In this document: piece after piece, positions 1-6,796 of the stretch
How the letters are laid out: every line of letters begins with the position of its first letter
Position numbering within the stretch: the first letter of the stretch is position 1
NCBI RefSeq assembly: GCF_009696145.1
Contig: NZ_VUMO01000004.1
Location: forward strand, 1-64,000
Length of the DNA stretch: 64,000 bases
Origin: Pseudoramibacter porci
GTDB lineage: Bacteria > Bacillota > Clostridia > Eubacteriales > Eubacteriaceae
Direction: 5' to 3'
Translations under genes and position numbers: made by a program
The notes under the pieces: generated by a model
What the model was told of the DNA's origin: nothing
The model's database searches: none
Seen by the model: only the letters and a program-made list of their open reading frames with translations

Positions 1-176
1 CCAAGTCCGGAAGGGATAAGTGCTGAAAGCATCTAAGCACGAAGCCCCCCTTAAGATAAGATATCTCATCCCTTTAAGGGAGTAAGGCCACTGATAGACG
101 ATCAGGTGATAGGCTGGAGGTGAAAGCACAGCAATGTGTTCAGCTGACCAGTACTAATCGGCCGAGGTCTTGATCC
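1..176 (+). rRNA. rrl: 23S ribosomal RNA, 3' end only
   Basis: The window opens inside the last part of a 23S rRNA gene. The conserved 3' domain is recognisable from the stretches around AAGCATCTAAGCACGAAGCC (25-46) and GACCAGTACTAATCGGCCGAGG (about 145-167). The exact 3' end is estimated at about 174-180. It is followed by a 120-base spacer with no gene, then the 5S gene, as in a normal rrn operon read on the plus strand. Confidence 0.95.
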
Positions 177-298
177 AAAAGACGTGTTAAACGCTAGTCT
201 CTATGTTGTTTTGAGTGACCTAGACATTCAATTTAATAAGCAAATTAATCCTTGCAAATTATTTTGAACTATGTTACCATATAAAAAGTTAATAATGA

Positions 299-415
299 TT
301 TCGTGATTATAGCAGAGAGGACACACCTGTTCCCATCCCGAACACAGAAGTTAAGCTCTCTCACGTCGAAAGTACTTGGCGGGCAGCTGCCTGGGAGGAT
401 AGATCGTTGCGAAAT
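299..415 (+). rRNA. rrf: 5S ribosomal RNA
   Basis: This is a complete 5S rRNA of about 117 bases. The core CCCATCCCGAACACAGAAGTTAAG (from about 332) is diagnostic. The ends TTTCGTGAT and TTGCGAAA pair to form the terminal helix, which sets the limits to within a few bases. It lies in the rrn operon between 23S and the tRNA-Asn. Confidence 0.93.
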
Positions 416-423
416 CTTATTGT

Positions 424-498
424 TCCTCAGTAGCTCAATGGTGGAGCACTCGGCTGTTAACCGATAGGCTGTAGGTTCGAGTCCTACCTGGGGAGCCA
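424..498 (+). tRNA. tRNA-Asn (anticodon GTT)
   Basis: A full cloverleaf can be drawn: acceptor TCCTCAG pairs with CTGGGGA, the anticodon loop is CTGTTAA, the T loop is GGTTCGAGTCC and CCA is encoded. It follows 5S by 8 bases and is followed by a strong terminator-like hairpin before the next tRNA. Confidence 0.97.
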
Positions 499-509
499 TT
501 GAAAATTAG

Positions 510-546
510 CGGATATGGAGTTCATTCAATTCCATATCCGTTTTTT
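510..546 (+). terminator. Terminator-like hairpin inside the rRNA-tRNA array
   Basis: A perfect 10-bp stem, CGGATATGGA with TCCATATCCG, has an 11-base loop and runs straight into TTTTTT. It sits between tRNA-Asn and tRNA-Glu, with only 12 bases before the next tRNA, and no promoter is visible after it. Confidence 0.85.
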
Positions 547-558
547 AAGTCATTTTAA

Positions 559-633
559 GGCCCCTTGGTCAAGCGGTTAAGACACCGCCCTTTCACGGCG
601 GCTACGGGAGTTCGAATCTCCCAGGGGTCACCA
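559..633 (+). tRNA. tRNA-Glu (anticodon TTC)
   Basis: Acceptor GGCCCCT pairs with AGGGGTC, the anticodon loop is CTTTCAC, the T arm contains GGGAGTTCGAATCTCCC, and CCA is encoded. First tRNA after the internal hairpin. Confidence 0.97.
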
Positions 634-643
634 ATTTTTTAGC

Positions 644-720
644 GGCCAGGTAGTTCAGTTGGTTAGAATGCCAGCCTGTCACGCTGGAGGTCGTGAGTTC
701 GAACCTCATCCTGGTCGCCA
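644..720 (+). tRNA. tRNA-Asp (anticodon GTC)
   Basis: Acceptor GGCCAGG pairs with CCTGGTC, the anticodon loop is CTGTCAC, and CCA is encoded. Eleven bases after tRNA-Glu, probably on the same transcript. Confidence 0.97.
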
Positions 721-729
721 TTTTAATAT

Positions 730-805
730 GCTGACGTGGCTCAATTGGCAGAGCAGCTGATTTGTAATCAGCAGGTTGGCGGTTCAAGTCCGCCCGTCAG
801 CTCCA
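730..805 (+). tRNA. tRNA-Thr (anticodon TGT)
   Basis: Acceptor GCTGACG pairs with CGTCAGC. The anticodon loop TTTGTAA sits on the stem CTGAT/ATCAG, which gives TGT. CCA is encoded. Confidence 0.96.
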
Positions 806-816
806 TTCTAATGTTC

Positions 817-901
817 GGGGAAATGCCCGAGTGGCTAAAGGGGGCGGACTGTAAATCCGTTGACTTAGTCTACGATGGTTCGAATCCATCTTTCCCCACC
901 A
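817..901 (+). tRNA. tRNA-Tyr (anticodon GTA)
   Basis: Class II tRNA with a long variable arm (TTGACTTAGTCTACG). Acceptor GGGGAAA pairs with TTTCCCC, the anticodon loop is CTGTAAA, and CCA is encoded. Confidence 0.96.
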
Positions 902-905
902 TTAT

Positions 906-981
906 GATCCATTAGCTCAGTTGGTAGAGCATCTGACTTTTAATCAGGGTGTCCGGGGTTCAAATCCCCGATGGATCACCA
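906..981 (+). tRNA. tRNA-Lys (anticodon TTT)
   Basis: Acceptor GATCCAT pairs with ATGGATC, the anticodon loop is CTTTTAA, and CCA is encoded. Only 4 bases separate it from tRNA-Tyr. Confidence 0.97.
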
Positions 982-990
982 TTTCCTTGC

Positions 991-1066
991 AGGGGTATAG
1001 CTCAGTTGGTAGAGCAGTGGTCTCCAAAACCACGTGCCGAGGGTTCAAATCCTTCTGCCCCTGCCA
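991..1066 (+). tRNA. tRNA-Trp (anticodon CCA)
   Basis: Acceptor AGGGGTA pairs with TGCCCCT, the anticodon loop is CTCCAAA, and CCA is encoded. Last tRNA of the array; a terminator follows 8 bases later. Confidence 0.97.
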
Positions 1067-1073
1067 TTTTTTT

Positions 1074-1100
1074 AGACTTAATTTATTAGGTCTTTTTTTT
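1074..1100 (+). terminator. Terminator of the tRNA array
   Basis: AGACTTA and TAGGTCT form a stem with one G-U pair, followed by a run of eight T. Expected end of the rRNA-tRNA transcript. Confidence 0.85.
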
Positions 1101-1132
1101 ATGCTTAAATTTAAAAACTCTACAAATGCTTA

Positions 1133-1161
1133 TTTCATGATGATAGAAAATATTGTATAAT
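1133..1161 (+). promoter_or_regulatory. Candidate promoter of the 65-residue gene
   Basis: TTTCAT (1133-1138) and TATAAT (1156-1161) are 17 bp apart. The -10 box is perfect and the -35 box is weak. It lies 37 bases before the start codon. Confidence 0.55.
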
Positions 1162-1197
1162 AATAAATAAAATGATTGCCTAGAAAAGGGAGGATCA

Positions 1198-1395
1198 ATG
1201 AGTTTATTGACAAAAGGTCTTGTGAGACTTGGCACCGCTGCTGTATTAACAGCTGGCACAGCGATCGCTGCAAGCCGCTTCGCAAAGGACCTAAAACAGA
1301 ATTTACAGGATTATATTAAAGTCAATCAAAATGCGCCTTCCCCTGATCGAAATTATCATTGTGTGGATACGCATTACACGATTATGGATGAATGA
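1198..1395 (+). CDS. Small uncharacterised protein (65 aa)
   Basis: I do not recognise a family. The reading frame has a good ribosome binding site (GGGAGG, 6 bases before ATG) and its own candidate promoter, so it is probably real. The first 25 residues are Ala, Gly, Leu and Thr rich and weakly hydrophobic (GTAAVLTAGTAIAA), which could be a short membrane helix or signal-like segment. The rest is polar and ends in a His, Cys and Asp containing tail. It stands alone between the tRNA array and the next promoter at 1468, so its context says nothing about function. Function unknown. Confidence 0.6.
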   Translation: MSLLTKGLVRLGTAAVLTAGTAIAASRFAKDLKQNLQDYIKVNQNAPSPDRNYHCVDTHYTIMDE

Positions 1396-1467
1396 GCGAA
1401 AGATCGGCTAAAATATTGTAAATATCCGTAGAATGTGTTTATTCGGCAATGAAACCGATTATTTTGC

Positions 1468-1496
1468 TTGACAGTCCAAATTATATGGAATAAAAT
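1468..1496 (+). promoter_or_regulatory. Sigma-A promoter before the DUF3862-like gene
   Basis: Perfect TTGACA (1468-1473), 17-bp spacer, TAAAAT (1491-1496). The start codon of the next gene is 49 bases further on. Confidence 0.85.
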
Positions 1497-1544
1497 AAAT
1501 TAAGAGTAGTATGTTTGGAAACATATGATACAGGAGGCAGATAC

Positions 1545-2567
1545 ATGAGACAGGCACTTACAGCCAAAGGTCAATTAGATGCCTGGATGCGTTCGTCCGA
1601 AGCAGCGCTGGCCAATATGGGCGTTGAAGATATTATGGTCGACGAAAGCAGCCTGCATATTGAAGGCAAGCACCCAGAACACGGGCCGATTGGCATTGAT
1701 TATATGATCCCTGAAATGGGAAAAACGCGGATGGTCATTCAAGTTGATGATCCAAAGATGATTACAGCTTTTAAGCGGGCTGTAACCCCTGTTTTTAAAA
1801 ATGTCATGAAAGAGTTGGAAAAACTCGAAGAAGAACAAATGCAGCAGGCGGAAGCGAAAATCAACGCTGATCAGCCTGATGAATCAGCCGATCACAGTCA
1901 GGAACAAGAAGCCCCTGAAGCCGAAATGCCGGGAGAAGAGCAATCCATCGGCAAACCAGAACCATCTGAAACAGCAGAAGTGCCAGATGAAGCGGAACAA
2001 GAAGCGATAGACGATCAGCCGGCAGCAGTTGAACCGGCTGATAAACCTGTAAAGAAAAAGAAAAAAGGACCTTTAATCGCAGTTATCGTGATCGCGATTG
2101 TGGTGATCGCAGCGGCGGCTTCCTATTTCCTGTATTTCAGGGATCACGGCCTGCCGTTTACAAAGAGCGCCAGCACAACGTCGTCCAGTTCGAAAAGTTC
2201 GAACAAGAGCAGCACATCCGGCAGTTCATCTTCTTCCAGCTCGGACAGCCAGTCCACGACAACAAACAATAACAACGGAACCAACGCCTCGGCCGATGCG
2301 AATACGAATACCAACACAGCAGCAGCCGGCACCATTTCTAAAGCGCAGTACGACCAGATCAACAACGGCATGACCTACGATCAGGTTAAGCAGATTATCG
2401 GCAGTGATGGCTCGAAGCTTTCCGAATCGACGTACAAAGATGCGCAGGGCAACACCATTAACGTGCAAATCTATTACTGGAAAGGGAACGGCAGCTCAGA
2501 TTCAAATGCCAACATTACCTTCCAAGGCAACACGGTTGCCTCAAAAAGCAGTTATGGTTTGAAATAG
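1545..2567 (+). CDS. Membrane protein with C-terminal DUF3862-like domain (340 aa)
   Basis: An in-frame TTG at 1515 exists, but AGGAGG (1532-1537) sits 7 bases before the ATG at 1545, so that start is chosen. The protein has four parts: an N-terminal globular region (about 1-105); an acidic Glu and Pro rich linker; a single transmembrane helix (about 175-198) after a KKKKK stretch; and a Ser, Thr and Asn rich extracellular linker leading to a C-terminal domain (about 265-340). That last domain has the motifs MTYDQVKQIIG, YYWKGNGS and ITFQGN, typical of DUF3862, a small fold related to the SmpA/BLIP type. This suggests an envelope protein with an exported sensing or binding domain. Its partner is unknown. 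A terminator follows at 2578. Confidence 0.75.
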   Translation: MRQALTAKGQLDAWMRSSEAALANMGVEDIMVDESSLHIEGKHPEHGPIGIDYMIPEMGKTRMVIQVDDPKMITAFKRAVTPVFKNVMKELEKLEEEQMQQAEAKINADQPDESADHSQEQEAPEAEMPGEEQSIGKPEPSETAEVPDEAEQEAIDDQPAAVEPADKPVKKKKKGPLIAVIVIAIVVIAAAASYFLYFRDHGLPFTKSASTTSSSSKSSNKSSTSGSSSSSSSDSQSTTTNNNNGTNASADANTNTNTAAAGTISKAQYDQINNGMTYDQVKQIIGSDGSKLSESTYKDAQGNTINVQIYYWKGNGSSDSNANITFQGNTVASKSSYGLK

Positions 2568-2577
2568 ATTTTGTTTT

Positions 2578-2608
2578 CCGAATGTGTTAACCCACATTCG
2601 GTTTTTTT
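2578..2608 (+). terminator. Terminator before thiM
   Basis: A 9-bp stem, CCGAATGTG with CACATTCGG, and TTTTTTT. It ends only 6 bases before the ribosome binding site of thiM, so it can end the upstream transcript and may also control entry into thiM. Confidence 0.85.
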
Positions 2609-2624
2609 GTATCAGGAGGAAAAT

Positions 2625-3449
2625 ATGTTAGGAAAATACGTCGACTTGACGAGAGAAAAGCAGCCCCTCATTCACAACATCACCAATTATGTGACGGTGA
2701 ATGATGTGGCCAATATCATTTTAGCCTGCGGCGCCAGTCCCATCATGGCGGACGAAGTGGACGAAGTCAAAGCCATTACGGCCATTTGCAATGGGCTCAA
2801 TATCAATATCGGCACCCTCAATCATAGAACTATCGAAAGCATGATGATCGCCGGGAATGAGGCCAGGCGATTAAATCATGTGGTGCTGTTGGATCCGGTC
2901 GGTGCAGGCGCCAGCTCCCTGCGCACGCGAACGGCGAAGCACATATTAGAGGAAATTGAACCGGATGTGGTCCGCGGCAATATCTCGGAAATTAAAGCAC
3001 TGGCCAACCAATCCGGCAAGGCGCGGGGCGTCGACGCGGATGTTGGCGATGCGGTGAGCGCGTCGAATCTGGATCAGTCCATCGCGTTTTTAAAAGCCTT
3101 CTCCGCCGAAACAGGCAGCATTGTCGTGGCGACAGGGGCCATCGATTTGGTCTGCAGCGCCGACGAAGCCTTTGTCATATATAACGGGCGTGCCGAAATG
3201 AGTCGGATTACGGGAACCGGCTGTCAGCTTTCCGGAATGATGACGGCTTTTGTATCCGCTGCGCCAAAAGCAGAACGGCTTTACGCCGCAGCGGCTGCTG
3301 TGTGCACGATGGGGGCGGCGGGCGAAATTGCCTACGCGCATTTGGCGCCCTACGAAGGGAATGCGACCTATTGCAGGCGCATCATCGACGCAGTGGACCA
3401 TATGGACAGTAAAACATTGGATCAGGAGGCGAAATATGAAAGGCAATAA
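2625..3449 (+). CDS. thiM: Hydroxyethylthiazole kinase
   Basis: Phosphorylates 4-methyl-5-hydroxyethylthiazole with ATP, a salvage step of thiamine synthesis in the cytoplasm. The start at 2625 is set by AGGAGG (2614-2619); the frame is open further upstream but lacks a site there. The 274-residue length is usual. Visible family motifs are HNITNYV near 17-23, LLDPVGAG at 88-95 and the anion-hole and catalytic Cys motif GTGCQLSGM at 197-205, in a ribokinase-like fold. The gene overlaps thiE by 14 bases, so the two are co-translated. thiD, often adjacent, is not present here. No TPP riboswitch precedes it; instead a terminator hairpin ends just before its ribosome binding site and no promoter is obvious. 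Confidence 0.95.
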   Translation: MLGKYVDLTREKQPLIHNITNYVTVNDVANIILACGASPIMADEVDEVKAITAICNGLNINIGTLNHRTIESMMIAGNEARRLNHVVLLDPVGAGASSLRTRTAKHILEEIEPDVVRGNISEIKALANQSGKARGVDADVGDAVSASNLDQSIAFLKAFSAETGSIVVATGAIDLVCSADEAFVIYNGRAEMSRITGTGCQLSGMMTAFVSAAPKAERLYAAAAAVCTMGAAGEIAYAHLAPYEGNATYCRRIIDAVDHMDSKTLDQEAKYERQ

Positions 3450-4083
3450 GATCAAGACGACTGATCTTCGCCTTTACGCGATCACCGACAGAAGATGGCT
3501 TGGCGATAAAAAGCTTGCAGAGGATGTTGAGGCGGTGCTGAGAGGCGGCGCCACGTTAATTCAGCTGCGCGAAAAGCATCTCGATACTGACGCCTTCAGG
3601 GACGAAGCGAAGGTCATTCAAAAAATTTGCGCGGCGTATGGTGTGCCGTTGATTATCAACGATAACGTCGAAGTGGCCAAGGCGATCGGCGCGGACGGGG
3701 TGCATGTGGGGCAGAGTGATATGGCGGCCGGCGACGTGCGCAAACGTCTGGGTGATGACAAAATCATCGGGGTGTCGGCGTCGACCGTCGAGGAAGCCCT
3801 CGAGGCGGAAGGCCACGGCGCAGATTATCTCGGCGTCGGCGCGGTGTTTCCAACCGGGTCTAAAGATGACGCAGAAGCGGTTGATGCGGCGACTTTGAAA
3901 GCGATCTGCGCGGCAGTGAAGATTCCGGTTGTCGCGATCGGCGGCATTACAGCGGACAATATGAAGGCTCTGGCCGGCAGCGGTGTATGCGGCATTTCCG
4001 TGATCTCAGCTCTATTTGCCCAGCCGGATCCTTATCGGGCGGCCTGTATCCTTCGGGAAGAAGCCGATCAGTATTTTGCGTGA
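3436..4083 (+). CDS. thiE: Thiamine-phosphate synthase
   Basis: Joins hydroxymethylpyrimidine pyrophosphate to thiazole phosphate to give thiamine phosphate, directly using the ThiM product. The start at 3436 inside the end of thiM has AGGAGG 7 bases before it and gives 215 residues, the normal size; the frame is open further upstream without a ribosome binding site. TIM-barrel motifs seen are YAITDR (14-19), IQLREK (42-47), INDNVEVA (74-81), GVHVGQ (88-93), GVGAVFPTGSK (133-143), VAIGGIT (166-172) and GISVISAL (186-193). Together with thiM it forms a two-gene salvage operon. The gene ends without a clear terminator, and a new promoter at 4086 starts proB. Confidence 0.96.
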   Translation: MKGNKIKTTDLRLYAITDRRWLGDKKLAEDVEAVLRGGATLIQLREKHLDTDAFRDEAKVIQKICAAYGVPLIINDNVEVAKAIGADGVHVGQSDMAAGDVRKRLGDDKIIGVSASTVEEALEAEGHGADYLGVGAVFPTGSKDDAEAVDAATLKAICAAVKIPVVAIGGITADNMKALAGSGVCGISVISALFAQPDPYRAACILREEADQYFA

Positions 4084-4085
4084 TC

Positions 4086-4114
4086 TTGAACTTTCAAATC
4101 AAATTTGCTAAACT
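4086..4114 (+). promoter_or_regulatory. Promoter before proB
   Basis: TTGAAC (4086-4091), 17-bp spacer, TAAACT (4109-4114); 43 bases before the proB start. No operator is recognisable. Confidence 0.65.
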
Positions 4115-4157
4115 GGGATGAGTTTAAAGAAAATATCAGGGAATTGGAGGATAATTT

Positions 4158-4970
4158 ATGCATGACAATTTGGCTGATGCTCAGATTCTCGTGATAAAAA
4201 TCGGCACGACTTCGTTAACCCATGAGAATGGCACCGTCGATCTGCACAAAATGGATCAGATGGCCCGCATCCTTACCGATCTTGAAAACGGGGGCCGCCG
4301 TGTGATTTTGGTCTCATCCGGTGCTATTGGATGCGGCATGCACCGTCTGAGGATGAGCAGCCGCCCCTCGACGCTTGAAGAAAAACAAATGGCCGCATCG
4401 GTTGGACAAGGACTCTTGATGGAATTGTATCACCGTTCTTTCGACAGCTATTATCAGAATATTGCCCAGATACTGCTCACAAAAGACGTGTTTTACAATA
4501 AGATTAAGCGCCACAACGCGATGCACACCTTCGCGGCCCTCTTAAGAGAAGGCATTATTCCGATTGTCAACGAAAATGACGCAGTCTCGACCGATGAAAT
4601 CGAAGAAGAACGGTTTGGCGATAATGACCGCCTTTCGGCGATGACGGCAAATTTGATCGGGGCGGACGGCCTTGTGATTTTATCCGATGTCGATGGTTTG
4701 TACGATAAAGACCCTTATAAGTATGAAGATGCAGAGCGCATTTCGGTGGTAGAGAAAATCACACCGCAGCTGATGGCCCTCGGCGACAGTTCTGCGTCGA
4801 AATTGGGCACTGGCGGCATGATTACGAAATTGGAAGCGGCACGCTACGCGACAGGACACGGTATTCCGACGCTGATTACGTCAGGCGAGGATTTGAATGT
4901 GCTGTACGAAATCGTAAACGGCAAAAACGCGGGGACGTTGTTTTTAGCGGATGCCCCATCTGTGAAGTAA
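4158..4970 (+). CDS. proB: Glutamate 5-kinase, short form without PUA domain
   Basis: Phosphorylates glutamate with ATP to gamma-glutamyl phosphate, the first step of proline synthesis. Amino acid kinase motifs are clear: VIKIGTTSL near the N-terminus, VSSGAIGCG, NENDAVSTDEI and FGDNDRLSA (substrate and Mg binding), and ILSDVDGLYDKDP. The protein is 270 residues and stops after the kinase domain; most bacterial ProB proteins are about 365 residues with a C-terminal PUA domain. proA does not follow, so proline synthesis is not an operon here. GGAGG lies 8 bases before the ATG. The short form is known in other bacteria, so the call is firm. Confidence 0.94.
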   Translation: MHDNLADAQILVIKIGTTSLTHENGTVDLHKMDQMARILTDLENGGRRVILVSSGAIGCGMHRLRMSSRPSTLEEKQMAASVGQGLLMELYHRSFDSYYQNIAQILLTKDVFYNKIKRHNAMHTFAALLREGIIPIVNENDAVSTDEIEEERFGDNDRLSAMTANLIGADGLVILSDVDGLYDKDPYKYEDAERISVVEKITPQLMALGDSSASKLGTGGMITKLEAARYATGHGIPTLITSGEDLNVLYEIVNGKNAGTLFLADAPSVK

Positions 4971-5001
4971 AAGAAGATTGATATTTAGAGGAGGACGAAC
5001 A

Positions 5002-5154
5002 ATGAAAAAATTTTTTGCAGCCTTTGGCGCTGTTGTGGCAGGGTTAACCTTGGGGATTGGCGTGATCTACGGGCTGGAAAAGCATCGCGAAAAGAAAGTG
5101 GGCGGCAAGCTGATGCGCGTGAATTACAGATTTTCAAAGGATTTTGACGATTAA
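5002..5154 (+). CDS. Small membrane peptide (50 aa)
   Basis: ATG at 5002 has GAGGAGG 7 bases upstream, one of the best sites in the region. The translation begins MKKFFAAFGAVVAGLTLGIG, one hydrophobic helix, and continues with a basic segment (EKHREKKVGGK) and an acidic end (KDFDD). This looks like a single-pass membrane peptide or an uncleaved signal anchor. It ends 10 bases before the glycosyltransferase at 5165, which has no clear ribosome binding site, so translation of the two is probably coupled. I do not recognise a family. Confidence 0.6.
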   Translation: MKKFFAAFGAVVAGLTLGIGVIYGLEKHREKKVGGKLMRVNYRFSKDFDD

Positions 5155-5164
5155 TTTTTAATTT

Positions 5165-6325
5165 ATGAAGGATCAACCCATTGTTTTAATTTTTTCCGCG
5201 TCGACGGGCGGCGGCCATAATTCGGCCGCCCAGACCATTCAAAAGGGTCTTGAAGACCGCGGCTATGATGCGCGGATTATTGACACCTTTGAAAAGTCGT
5301 CCAAGACGTTAAACAAGATGATCACGGGGGGCTATCGGCGGATGGTAGAAAATACGCCGAAGTTTTACGATTTGCTCTATCGGCAATTCGATAAAATGAC
5401 CCCATTTCAACGAGCAGTTTTTCATATCGGCACATCGATCATCTCCCCGGAGATTTTGTCGATGATCCTGAACGATTCGCCAGTGCTTTTGATTTCAACC
5501 CATCCCTTTGTTACCAACGTTTTAGGGCGGCTTAAAGGGATGGGTGCTTTTCACATACCGGTTTTGTCTTTTGTTACGGATTACAAATTTCACGGTGTGT
5601 ATCGGAGCGAAAATGTCGACGCTTACGTCGTCGGCAGCGATTACACAAAACAAGATATGATTGAGCGGGGCATCGCGGCGGATATCATTTACCCCTATGG
5701 GATTCCGGTTCGGTCTGCCTTTAAGGAAAAGGACAGTAACGAAACACGCAAAGACAAAATGTTCAAGGGAACGGTGCTGCTCATGGGGGGGAGCTTAGGC
5801 ACCGGTCGAATTGAGCCAGCTTTTAGAAATCTGCTTCTAACCAAAGAGCCGATTCACCTCATTGCGGTTTGCGGCCACAACGAGGAAATGCGAAAGAAAT
5901 TGGCTCAGATTCCTTACGAAACGCTAAGGCAGCATCCGAGGACACAGGTGGAGCTTTTTGGTTACACCGATGAAATTTCAGATTTAATGGCGTCGTCAGA
6001 CATCATCGTCTCAAAACCAGGAGGGCTCACAACGACGGAAGCAATGCTCAAAGGGACACCGATGATCATTCCTTACACCTATCCAGGCCAGGAAGAGGAC
6101 AACGCTAAGTTCTTAGAATCGACCGGTATGGGACTGCTCATTAATGATATTGCAGAACTCCCCAAACTCGTCGATCTCTTACTGGAGCATCAGAACATTG
6201 CCGAAGAAATTTCAGAAAATATGAATACCGCTGCGAAAAAATATTCGTCGGAAAAAACGCTGGATCTCTGCGAAAAATTAATTGATGCTTACGTCCGCGG
6301 CACATCCGAAAATTCCGATAAATAA
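5165..6325 (+). CDS. MGDG synthase/UgtP-like glycosyltransferase (386 aa)
   Basis: Member of the MurG/UgtP superfamily (GT28), which moves a sugar from a UDP-sugar to a lipid such as diacylglycerol at the inner face of the membrane. The N-terminal MGDG synthase-type domain has FSASTGGGHNSAA (9-21), and the C-terminal GT28 domain has SKPGGLTTTEAM (about 282-293) and YPGQEEDNA, which bind the nucleotide sugar. The sequence upstream of ATG 5165 is A/T only, with no Shine-Dalgarno; the 50-residue gene ends 10 bases before it, so coupled translation is likely. The acceptor (diacylglycerol or another lipid) cannot be read from the sequence. A glycolipid or lipoteichoic acid anchor role is the best inference. 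Confidence 0.85.
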   Translation: MKDQPIVLIFSASTGGGHNSAAQTIQKGLEDRGYDARIIDTFEKSSKTLNKMITGGYRRMVENTPKFYDLLYRQFDKMTPFQRAVFHIGTSIISPEILSMILNDSPVLLISTHPFVTNVLGRLKGMGAFHIPVLSFVTDYKFHGVYRSENVDAYVVGSDYTKQDMIERGIAADIIYPYGIPVRSAFKEKDSNETRKDKMFKGTVLLMGGSLGTGRIEPAFRNLLLTKEPIHLIAVCGHNEEMRKKLAQIPYETLRQHPRTQVELFGYTDEISDLMASSDIIVSKPGGLTTTEAMLKGTPMIIPYTYPGQEEDNAKFLESTGMGLLINDIAELPKLVDLLLEHQNIAEEISENMNTAAKKYSSEKTLDLCEKLIDAYVRGTSENSDK

Positions 6326-6329
6326 AGGC

Positions 6330-6358
6330 TTTACAAACCATAACTGAAATGATAGAAT
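6330..6358 (+). promoter_or_regulatory. Promoter of rpsO
   Basis: TTTACA (6330-6335), exactly 17 bp, TAGAAT (6353-6358). It begins 4 bases after the stop of the upstream glycosyltransferase. Confidence 0.8.
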
Positions 6359-6364
6359 ACACAC

Positions 6365-6444
6365 ATTCAAGCCTGTCCTTGGTTTGGCGAATCACTCCGA
6401 CGACATACTAGGAACAGGGAATACAACAAAAAGGAGTAGTGAAT
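6365..6444 (+). promoter_or_regulatory. Candidate S15 autoregulatory leader
   Basis: The 80-base leader between the promoter and rpsO can fold CCTGTCCTTGG (6372-6382) with CTAGGAACAGG (6408-6418), with a small bulge. The rpsO leader is a known target for S15 feedback in several bacterial groups, each with its own fold. That this leader binds S15 is inference from position and fold only. Confidence 0.4.
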
Positions 6445-6711
6445 ATGATCTCAAAAGAACAGAAAGAACAAATTATCAAAGAATACGGCACACATGAAGG
6501 CGACACCGGTTCCCCGGAAGTTCAGGTCGCACTGCTGACTTACCGCATCAACGATTTAAATCAGCATTTTGCCGTTCACAAAAAAGACTTTCATTCGAGA
6601 AGAGGCCTGCTCAAAATGGTCGGCCAGCGCCGCAACCTGTTAGGCTATTTGAAAAAGAAAGACATCAATCGTTATCGTGAACTGATCGCAAGATTGGGAT
6701 TAAGAAAATAA
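6445..6711 (+). CDS. rpsO: 30S ribosomal protein S15
   Basis: Primary 16S rRNA-binding protein of the small subunit platform. It is 88 residues from ATG 6445, the usual length; an in-frame GTG at 6439 is only 2 bases from AAGGAG and is rejected. Typical motifs are [35 protein letters not shown] and [12 protein letters not shown]. It has its own promoter (6330) and terminator (6722), and is followed by pnp, the classical rpsO-pnp order. Its leader may be self-regulated. Confidence 0.98.
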   Translation: MISKEQKEQIIKEYGTHEGDTGSPEVQVALLTYRINDLNQHFAVHKKDFHSRRGLLKMVGQRRNLLGYLKKKDINRYRELIARLGLRK

Positions 6712-6721
6712 TTATTTTATT

Positions 6722-6744
6722 GGGCGGAGTGTTCCGCCCTTTTT
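6722..6744 (+). terminator. Terminator between rpsO and pnp
   Basis: GGGCGGA (6722-6728) pairs with TCCGCCC (6733-6739) and is followed by TTTTT. No clear promoter follows before pnp, so pnp may depend on read-through. Confidence 0.88.
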
Positions 6745-6796
6745 GTTATTTCAGAGAAAAAATTGAAATAGCAGATGTATCATTTGAGGAGGTACA

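Noticed and set aside
269-1160. Open frames over the 5S rRNA and tRNA genes
   Set aside because: They are read through RNA genes and have no ribosome binding sites.
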